Shown piece by piece: positions 57,881 to 64,000 of a DNA stretch of 64,000 nt (position 1 is its first letter; each line of letters begins with the position of its first letter). The position numbers were made by a program, and so were the translations under genes. The notes beneath the pieces were generated by a model. That model had not been told where the DNA came from, did not search any database, and saw only the letters and a program-made list of their open reading frames with translations. The DNA is taken from assembly GCF_900625095.1 (NCBI RefSeq), contig NZ_LR130760.1, forward strand, positions 1,375,224 to 1,439,223. The letters are read 5' to 3'. The stretch is from Acinetobacter ihumii. GTDB lineage: Bacteria; Pseudomonadota; Gammaproteobacteria; Pseudomonadales; Moraxellaceae.

Positions 57881-58882
57881 ATGTCTGTTGAACAAAACGA
57901 ATTTTTAAGCCAAGTTCAATTACAAATACTTGCAGAACAAGCAATTCAACAATATCCGCTAGAATATCAAGGACAGGTAAAACTTCTCTGTCAGTCTGAA
58001 AATGCAACTTTTCAGGTTTCGACTCGATCTGCCCGATATGCGCTTCGAATTCATCGCCCGAACTACCACAGCAAACTCGACATACAAAGTGAGCTTGAAT
58101 GGTTAGATGCCCTAAATGCCAATGGTATCCAAGTGCCTATTGCGATTGCGGATCAAAACGGCGAACGCGTCATTACCCTGAAACTATCGAATGATATTTA
58201 TCGTTATGCGGTACTTTTCAACTGGGTCGATGGTGATATGCCTACCATTGAAGTTGATCCAACAGCATTTGAGCAATTGGGGCAAATTACTGCAAAACTG
58301 CATCAGCATAGCAAGACGTGGCAAGCATCTAGCGAGTTTCAACGCATTGTGTGGAATCATGAAACCATGATCGGTGCAGATGGTCATTGGGGAAACTGGA
58401 AAAATGCACCATATTTAAGACAGCAGGATCACTGCATTATTGAAGAAGCCATAATACAAATTGCTAAAGATTTACATTTTTTTGGGAAAACAAAAGACCG
58501 TTACGGTCTCATTCATGCCGATTTACGTTTAACGAATTTATTGCTACAACAAGAACGTATCGGCGTGATCGATTTCGATGACTGTGGCATGAGCTGGTTT
58601 ATGCATGACCTTGCTGCTGCGATTAGCTTTAATGAGCATTACGCAAATGCGCCTGATTGGATCGAGCACTGGTTAGAAGGCTATGAACGTGTGGGTCATA
58701 TTCAATCTGAAGAATACAAAATGATTCCGACATTTATCATGCAACGCCGTATACAAATGATGGCTTGGAATGGTTCTCATGCCCAAACTGAGATGGCGCA
58801 AAGTCTAGGAGATCAATGGTCAAATGAAACTGTACGTCTATGTAAAAAATATTTAAATGGGCTTATTCCTGTAGGAATTTAA
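57881..58882 (+). CDS. APH-fold kinase, probable amino-alcohol kinase
   Basis: 333 aa from ATG 57881 with GAGGAG seven bases upstream. Aminoglycoside-phosphotransferase/choline-kinase fold: catalytic loop LIHADLRLTNLLL near residue 220, metal site VIDFDDCGMSWFMHDLA. The substrate is inferred: next to an ethanolamine-type permease and a class III PLP enzyme of the phospho-lyase kind, it should phosphorylate an amino alcohol (ethanolamine, aminopropanol or hydroxylysine type). A SrkA-like protein kinase is the alternative. First of two genes on this strand; the HAD lipoprotein follows 43 bases later. Confidence 0.72.
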   Translation: MSVEQNEFLSQVQLQILAEQAIQQYPLEYQGQVKLLCQSENATFQVSTRSARYALRIHRPNYHSKLDIQSELEWLDALNANGIQVPIAIADQNGERVITLKLSNDIYRYAVLFNWVDGDMPTIEVDPTAFEQLGQITAKLHQHSKTWQASSEFQRIVWNHETMIGADGHWGNWKNAPYLRQQDHCIIEEAIIQIAKDLHFFGKTKDRYGLIHADLRLTNLLLQQERIGVIDFDDCGMSWFMHDLAAAISFNEHYANAPDWIEHWLEGYERVGHIQSEEYKMIPTFIMQRRIQMMAWNGSHAQTEMAQSLGDQWSNETVRLCKKYLNGLIPVGI

Positions 58883-58925
58883 AAACGACATATATGATTT
58901 TTTTATAAATGTGAAGGAAGATTTT

Positions 58926-60254
58926 ATGCAAGCTACTCCTCAAATTAGCAAAGTTTTCAAAGCACTATTACTCACCACTAGCCTAGCAAGTATGATTGCG
59001 CTCAGCGCATGTAACTACACCCCTCTACAAAGTACATCTCACCCAGTCACTATTCCACAAAAGGAATATTTACAAAGAGGACAATGGGACTCGTTTAATT
59101 ATGACCAGCTTAACCAGTTGATCGCTACTTATGGAAAAGATAGCCCAAACTATAATCCTGACAAACGCCCGTATATTGTCACTGACTTTGACAATACCTC
59201 AGTATTCTTAGACATCGAAGAAGCAACCTTAATTTATCAACTTGAACACTTAGCATTCAATGTCACGCCAGAGCAGTTGAATCAGATTATTCGTAAAGGA
59301 ATTAGCCCACAAAATTTTGAGGCGGCCTACAACAACCAACAAAGTCAAGCCGTCAATATTGATAAAATTGCTCCAGATATTATTGCCAGCTACACATGGC
59401 TTTATCACCACTATAGCGGTCTAAAAGGTAAACAAAGTCTGGATCAAATTAAGCAGGATCCGCATTATCTCGATTTCATTACTAAAATGCGATATCTATA
59501 TGCAGCCATTGGAGACACCTTTGATCATGAAGTTGCATATCCGTGGGTCACTTATTTATTTACTGGGCTTACCGAACAAGACGTCCGTAATTTGGTAAAG
59601 GCAACAGTGACTTGGCAAATGCAGCAACCGATTGGACCTGTGACATGGACCTCTCCCGCAGCACTTTCAGGCCACGCAGGCGTTGTTAAAACCACTTGGG
59701 AAAATGGTTTAAGACCTTATCGTGAAATGCAAAATCTATTCAAGGCTTTTCAGGACAATGGCATTGATGTCTATGTCTGTTCGGCATCTTTTATTGATGT
59801 GATTAAGGAAATTATTTCTAATCCAGAGATCGGCTATCACATTCATGAAAAAAATGCCTACGCCATGGAGTTAGAACGTGATGCACAAGGTCGAATTTTG
59901 CCCGAATTTCGTCATGGCTATGCGCAAACTCAAGGTAAAGGCAAAACCGCAACTATCCAGCGTTTTTTAGTCTCTAAATATGGTTATGGGCCAATTTTTA
60001 TCGCGGGTGACAGTGAAGGTGATCAAAATATGATGCAGGATTTCACATCAACTCAAAAAGTATTGATTATCAACCGATTGCGCAACCCAAGCTCTGATAT
60101 TGGAAAGTTTTCTCAGCAGGCTGTGCAAAACTATAGTCAAGCCAATCCCAAGTTTTTACTACAGGGTCGCGATGCCAATACAGGTCAATTTATTCCGTCT
60201 ATGGCCAGTTTAAGTTATGGTTCAAAAACGACAAAAATTTTAAAAGGTCAATAA
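58926..60254 (+). CDS. HAD-superfamily lipoprotein phosphatase
   Basis: 442 aa from ATG 58926 (AAGGAAG upstream). Signal peptide with lipobox IALSAC, so it is probably a periplasmic lipoprotein. HAD motif I VTDFDNTS near residue 80, motif II VCSASF, motif III region GKGKTATIQ, motif IV IAGDSEGDQNMM: all catalytic residues are present. The fold is phosphoserine-phosphatase-like. In this cluster it may release the amino alcohol from phosphoethanolamine or phosphocholine outside the cytoplasm before uptake, which is an inference from location and context. Confidence 0.75.
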   Translation: MQATPQISKVFKALLLTTSLASMIALSACNYTPLQSTSHPVTIPQKEYLQRGQWDSFNYDQLNQLIATYGKDSPNYNPDKRPYIVTDFDNTSVFLDIEEATLIYQLEHLAFNVTPEQLNQIIRKGISPQNFEAAYNNQQSQAVNIDKIAPDIIASYTWLYHHYSGLKGKQSLDQIKQDPHYLDFITKMRYLYAAIGDTFDHEVAYPWVTYLFTGLTEQDVRNLVKATVTWQMQQPIGPVTWTSPAALSGHAGVVKTTWENGLRPYREMQNLFKAFQDNGIDVYVCSASFIDVIKEIISNPEIGYHIHEKNAYAMELERDAQGRILPEFRHGYAQTQGKGKTATIQRFLVSKYGYGPIFIAGDSEGDQNMMQDFTSTQKVLIINRLRNPSSDIGKFSQQAVQNYSQANPKFLLQGRDANTGQFIPSMASLSYGSKTTKILKGQ

Positions 60255-60271
60255 TTGATTTATCTCTTTAA

Positions 60272-60293
60272 GCGTACAATATTGATTGTACGC
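60272..60293 (+). terminator. Hairpin after the HAD gene
   Basis: GCGTACAAT, four-base loop, ATTGTACGC; no T-run follows, so it could be a weak terminator or an RNA-stabilising hairpin. Confidence 0.4.
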
Positions 60294-60545
60294 ATCAAAA
60301 ATCGCGCTATTTTCATGTTAATTCCTCACTTTTTGGCCTGTCTTTAGAACACTGATTGCCTCCTTTTAGTTCATCATCAGAAATAGTAACAAAATGAATT
60401 GGCCACACCAGACTTCGCAAAATCAAACCTTAAAAATAAAATATAAGCGCATGTTTTATAAATATTTTTATTTAAATGAAATTAAATGAAAGTGGTATGG
60501 CTTTTGCTTAATGATAGTTAGGAATAAATATCATGAGAGTTTGCC

Positions 60546-61580
60546 ATGTTACATCTCAATCCAACTCATCTTGTCGATGCCACGATGTGTAATCAGGGTG
60601 TACTGTCTGCGGCTGCATCAGGTCTAAGTGAATTTATTCATCAAAAGGGGGCTGATGTTGATCATGTTTTAGGAATCAGTGGTATTAATCCTGAACTGTT
60701 GGTTAGTCCTACGTTAAGCTTACAACTCCCTAATTACTGCAAAGTGCTGGAACAGGCAGCTCTGGTTTCAGGCTGTGATAATTTTGGTCTTCACTATGGT
60801 CAACAGTTTCAACCTAAATCACTTGGTTTAATTGGTTACATTGGATTGTGTTCAGAGACATTAGAATCTGCACTGATCAATATAACCCATCATTTTCATT
60901 TACATCAAAAAGATACATTAAATCGAATGGTTGATTTGGGTGATAGTTGGCGTATAGATTATCAAGTTCAACATGGTGCTATTTTAACTCGCCGTCAAGA
61001 TGCCGAACTGACCATGGGTATGTTTATGAATGTGATCCGTGAAGTCATGGGTCCTCATTACTCACCACGAGCCATCCATTTTGAACATACACGGCCTGAG
61101 TTCTGGCAAGAGCACAGCAAATTATTTAACGCTCCTGTTTATTTTGATCAACCTTTTAATTCCATTCTTATTTCAAAAAAAGATGTACAACAGCCTATGC
61201 CGGGACGTGATCCAATTTTGTTAACCGTCATTCTGGATACTTTACGTTTACTCAACCGCTCTTCTCAAAGTCAAAGTCTAGCGGATCAAGTCCGTTCTCA
61301 TATACAACTTGAACTCAATGATGGCGAACCAAACCTTGAAAAAATTGCACATGATATAGGTTTAAGCACTTGCACACTGACACGGCGTTTAAAAGCTGAA
61401 GCATTAACCTTTACCCATTTAGTTGATCAGGTACGATGTGAGCTCGCCGAACATTATATTAAACAAAAAAATATTCCGATTTCAGAAATGGCATTCTTAC
61501 TCGGTTATTCAGAAGTAAGCGCCTTATCTCGTGCTTTTAAACGCTGGTTTGGTGTGACGCCACGTCAATTAAGACATTAA
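60546..61580 (+). CDS. AraC-family transcriptional regulator
   Basis: 344 aa. N-terminal arabinose_bd-like (PF12625-type) effector domain with GLHYGQQFQPKSLGLIGYI near 80, C-terminal double HTH (DIGLSTCTLTRRLKAEALTF and ISEMAFLLGYSEVSALSRA) ending in FGVTPRQLRH. OruR/ArgR-like AraC regulators of this type usually activate a neighbouring catabolic gene on sensing its substrate. The two 43-bp dyads flanking this cluster are the natural candidates for its binding sites. Confidence 0.88.
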   Translation: MLHLNPTHLVDATMCNQGVLSAAASGLSEFIHQKGADVDHVLGISGINPELLVSPTLSLQLPNYCKVLEQAALVSGCDNFGLHYGQQFQPKSLGLIGYIGLCSETLESALINITHHFHLHQKDTLNRMVDLGDSWRIDYQVQHGAILTRRQDAELTMGMFMNVIREVMGPHYSPRAIHFEHTRPEFWQEHSKLFNAPVYFDQPFNSILISKKDVQQPMPGRDPILLTVILDTLRLLNRSSQSQSLADQVRSHIQLELNDGEPNLEKIAHDIGLSTCTLTRRLKAEALTFTHLVDQVRCELAEHYIKQKNIPISEMAFLLGYSEVSALSRAFKRWFGVTPRQLRH

Positions 61581-61690
61581 AATACAAGGAAAAATAATAT
61601 GCTAAATTAAAGGCTTTCATTTCATAAAGATAGAAATCAGCTTTAAAATATTAGGGTTATAAAATAATCATTAGGCAAAAAAATTACCCC

Positions 61691-61719
61691 TCAAATTAGA
61701 TATTTCATATCCAATTTGA
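61691..61719. terminator. Bidirectional terminator between the AraC gene and the PLP enzyme gene
   Basis: TCAAATTAGATAT and ATATCCAATTTGA pair with one mismatch around a three-base loop. T-runs follow on both strands, as fits two convergent genes. Confidence 0.75.
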
Positions 61720-61748
61720 AGAGTATTTTTAAATTTTGAGTGAATGTC

Positions 61749-63089
61749 TTACTTTAATTTTGTTAAAGATTGATCCAAAGCCCCCACTAACCAATCAATA
61801 TCTTTGCTTTGAAAAGCCAATGGTGGACGTAGTTTTAATACATTGCCATAAGGACCTGCCACAGAAGTTAATACCCGATGAGTATTTCTAAGCTCCTCAA
61901 TGAGGTTGAGAGCCAGTGCTTTATTCGGTTCTTTTGTCGTTCTATCTTTGACTAGTTCAAATCCTATAAATAGACCTGCTCCACGTACATCACCAACAAC
62001 TTCATGCTTGTCCATAAGTTTAGTCAGTTCTTTGAGAAGCTGCCCTCCCACATATTTGCTATGGGTCTGCAATTCTTCTTCCTGAATCACGTTTAGCACC
62101 GCCTGTGCCGCCGCCATGGAAACAGGATTACCGCCAAAGGTATTAAAATACGGAATTTTATCGCTAAATGCAGCAAGCACATCACTTTTAGCTAAAAGTC
62201 CTGAAACTGGAATACCATTTCCCATTGGCTTACCTGTGGTAATGATATCAGGGACAACACCATGGCGGCCAAATCCCCAAAAAGAATCGCCAGTACGTGC
62301 GAAGCCAGGTTGAACTTCATCTGCAATAAAAATACCGCCATTGGCATGTACAACATCAACTACTTTTTGTAAAAAGCCAAGAGGATTTGGCATGACACCA
62401 TCAGAAGAAAAGATAGAATCTGCAAGAAAACCCGCAAATTTTATGCCTTTTGCATTCATATCATCAATTTGTGCTTGAATCTGCTGCGCAAACCATGCGC
62501 CCAAATCATCAGTTTCTATTCGATAATCATCAGGTGCTGGAACCAAACGAGTTGTATCATCTAAAGGTTGTTCCGTCCCAAGCGCTGGAGAACATCCTGA
62601 AGTTAAACTACTTGTTCCATGATACGCCTCTTGAGAGACAATAATTCCTGTCCCGCCGCTGTATTCACGAGCAATGCGAATTGCTAAATCATTTGCTTCT
62701 GAACCAGTACACATATACATGGCACGATCAATTTCGTCAGGCGTAGTTTCCAATAATGCTTCTGTATAATTTAAAATATTTTCATGTAGATAACGGGTAT
62801 GAGTATTCAGCATTTTCATTTGCTCATTCACCGCTTCAATCACCGCAGGATGACAATGACCAATACTCGCCACATTGTTATAGACATCTAAATATTGGTG
62901 ACCTGCCGCATCCCACAAATATTGCCCCTGACCTTTCACCAAATGCACAGGATTTCGATAAAATAAGCGGTAGGATTCGCCTAAAATTTTATTCCTTTTA
63001 TCGGTCAGCTTTCGGGTGTCATGATCTAGCTCAGCCGCATGTTCTGGCCGAAAGCTATTGGTATCCATAATGGTTGAACGCGTACCCAT
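61749..63089 (-). CDS. Class III PLP enzyme, probable amino-alcohol-phosphate phospho-lyase
   Basis: 446 aa, with GAGGAG six bases before the ATG. Class III aminotransferase fold: GQYLWDAAGHQYLDVYNNVA near residue 55, FIADEVQPGFARTG (cofactor Asp), and the PLP lysine in TTGKPMGNG. The sequence is close to the AGXT2L1 group, which does not transaminate but splits phosphoethanolamine to acetaldehyde, ammonia and phosphate. The neighbouring kinase and permease support this reading. A true aminotransferase (for example 4-aminobutyrate type) is the alternative. A copy of the 43-bp dyad lies 137 bases upstream. Confidence 0.75.
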   Translation of the reverse strand: MGTRSTIMDTNSFRPEHAAELDHDTRKLTDKRNKILGESYRLFYRNPVHLVKGQGQYLWDAAGHQYLDVYNNVASIGHCHPAVIEAVNEQMKMLNTHTRYLHENILNYTEALLETTPDEIDRAMYMCTGSEANDLAIRIAREYSGGTGIIVSQEAYHGTSSLTSGCSPALGTEQPLDDTTRLVPAPDDYRIETDDLGAWFAQQIQAQIDDMNAKGIKFAGFLADSIFSSDGVMPNPLGFLQKVVDVVHANGGIFIADEVQPGFARTGDSFWGFGRHGVVPDIITTGKPMGNGIPVSGLLAKSDVLAAFSDKIPYFNTFGGNPVSMAAAQAVLNVIQEEELQTHSKYVGGQLLKELTKLMDKHEVVGDVRGAGLFIGFELVKDRTTKEPNKALALNLIEELRNTHRVLTSVAGPYGNVLKLRPPLAFQSKDIDWLVGALDQSLTKLK

Positions 63090-63225
63090 GAATGACTCCT
63101 CTGTTTTTATTCAGCATGCTTCTGCACAAGATATTTAATGATTCAGGCATGGCATGCGCTGATTCGATATATTTAGATATCTAATTGAAGTTACGTAAAC
63201 TATATTGCTTAAGTCTCTTAAAAAA

Positions 63226-63268
63226 AACTTGACCTCAGAACACTTAAGTCAGTGTTTGAAGTCAAGTT
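63226..63268. promoter_or_regulatory. 43-bp dyad operator, copy 2
   Basis: AACTTGAC (63226-63233), 21 bases, TTTGAAGTCAAGTT (63255-63268). In this copy an inner pair AACACT/AGTGTT extends the symmetry. Upstream of the PLP-enzyme gene; same layout as copy 1 at 57761. Confidence 0.75.
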
Positions 63269-63336
63269 AATATGAATAGCCACTACTTTTGTAAACACCT
63301 TTTATTTAGATAAAATAGCTAATTAGTTAAGTACTT

Positions 63337-63396
63337 ATGAGCAGTAAAACATACGTTGAAGAATTCAAAAACCGAAGCAGTCAAGTAAGTACCTGA
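63337..63396 (+). pseudogene. Remnant of an IS3-type transposase OrfA start
   Basis: Nineteen codons (MSSKTYVEEFKNRSSQVST) whose first eleven resemble the usual start of IS3-family OrfA (KxYxxEFK), then a stop. No inverted repeats or second ORF are present. The surrounding 63270-63517 shows nothing else. Confidence 0.3.
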
Positions 63397-63517
63397 GAAA
63401 AGTCTTAGTTTGACTCGGATAAAAACAAAGAAGAGATCGCTAAAATTTCGAATAGTGTCAAAATTGTGCCAAAGAAAAAGGGAACCAAACTATATATTTG
63501 ATCCCCTTTTAAATATT

Positions 63518-63607
63518 TGGCGGAAGCGGTGAGATTCGAACTCACGGAGGACTCACACCCTCGTCGGTTTTCAAGACCGGTGCATTAAACCGCTCTGCCA
63601 CGCTTCC
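63518..63607 (-). tRNA. tRNA-Ser (anticodon TGA)
   Basis: Read on the minus strand: acceptor GGAAGCG pairs with CGCTTCC, the long variable arm is typical of serine tRNAs, the anticodon loop is CTTGAAA (TGA, reads UCA), the T-loop is GTTCGAATC and the CCA end is encoded. It stands between greB and the amino-alcohol cluster. Confidence 0.96.
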
Positions 63608-63715
63608 AATGGCGGCTATCATATAAATAAAAGCCGCTTTTGGCAAACGATTTCAACAAAAAACTCTTCAATAGCTCAAAATTAAAGCAAATTAGTCCAG
63701 ATCATGAATTATCAT

Positions 63716-64000
63716 TTATTCATATCGAATTGTATTGATATACCAAAGTTTTTTCCCCTGAGGAGTCAACACTTCCACTTCATCATCAACTTCTTTTCTT
63801 AAAAGAGCCTGAGCCATCGGTGATTCTATCGAAATATGCTGGGGGTGATGATCGTAAATTTCATCCACACCAACAATCCTTAAAGTTTTTTTCTCACCTT
63901 GGTCATTTTCGATTTCCACCCAAGCACCAAAAAAAACTTTGCCATCTTGCTCAGGTGAATAATCAATAATTTTAAGTTCCTCAAGTCGTTTTCCTAAGTA
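63716..64000 (-). CDS. greB: Transcription elongation factor GreB, C-terminal part (partial)
   Basis: The frame is open to the right edge (95 codons seen). The sequence YLGKRLEELKIIDYS, then GKVFFGAWVEIENDQGEKK, SIESPMAQALLRKEV and the end LWYINTIRYE match the GreB C-terminal FKBP-like domain. GreB rescues backtracked RNA polymerase by stimulating transcript cleavage. The N-terminal coiled coil is beyond the window. Confidence 0.93.
   Translation of the reverse strand, partial: YLGKRLEELKIIDYSPEQDGKVFFGAWVEIENDQGEKKTLRIVGVDEIYDHHPQHISIESPMAQALLRKEVDDEVEVLTPQGKKLWYINTIRYE

Noticed and set aside
62756..63070. Plus-strand frame of 104 codons opposite the PLP-enzyme gene
   Set aside because: Antisense shadow; the minus-strand gene has full family motifs and a good ribosome site.

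Overview
The window looks like chromosomal DNA of an Acinetobacter species. It is AT-rich, and the protein sequences and gene order (trpGDC, xdhABC with its own accessory gene, hemE next to a DUF817 gene, a two-gene pqiA arrangement, a type I-F CRISPR repeat of the Acinetobacter kind) all fit that genus. The species cannot be fixed from the sequence alone.

Layout. 1-20700 is mostly housekeeping: the tail of a GntR regulator, tRNA-Asn, glnA, a YddG-like exporter, trpGDC, an Smr-domain protein, the xanthine dehydrogenase operon, folE, a DedA protein, an MFS carrier, DUF817/hemE, an L,D-transpeptidase, a pirin and a GNAT protein. 20794-28993 is a very long type I-F CRISPR array (137 repeats, 136 spacers by my count), transcribed on the minus strand from a leader next to csy4. 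29126-38994 holds the type I-F cas genes (csy4, csy3, csy2, csy1, then cas2-3 and cas1). 39279-45636 carries a CPA2 antiporter and a pqi lipid-transport operon. 45770-55403 is a Fur-boxed hydroxamate siderophore operon of the aerobactin/acinetoferrin type. 56274-63268 is an amino-alcohol (ethanolamine-type) uptake and catabolism cluster with a matching pair of 43-bp dyads. The window ends with tRNA-Ser and the C-terminal part of greB.

The most interesting part is the roughly 1.3-kb break inside the cas locus, between csy1 (start 33220) and cas2-3 (end 34524). On the plus strand, 33526-33601 has the form of a degenerate mini-CRISPR: a pseudo-repeat that keeps the 3' handle, a 20-nt pseudo-spacer, and a second pseudo-repeat that keeps the 5' half. 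The pseudo-spacer has two imperfect targets in the same gap. Both have a CC PAM, and both mismatch position 6 of the seed, which type I complexes flip out. One target lies just upstream of a minus-strand mini-ORF with a strong Shine-Dalgarno sequence and tandem AGA codons, the hallmark of a CreT RNA toxin. The other covers the -10 box of a plus-strand promoter for two overlapping small protein genes that look like an antitoxin/toxin pair. I read this as a CreTA-type addiction module in which one Cascade guide may hold down both an RNA toxin and a protein toxin operon. The RNA half fits a known family. The second target and the protein pair appear to be the new element.

Other coherent systems: the siderophore operon runs from an IucA-like synthetase through hydroxylase, IucC-like synthetase, acyltransferase, a small STAS-like protein and an MFS exporter to a TonB receptor. 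In the amino-alcohol cluster, a permease, an APH-fold kinase and a class III PLP enzyme would together import, phosphorylate and eliminate phosphate and ammonia from an amino alcohol under an AraC regulator.
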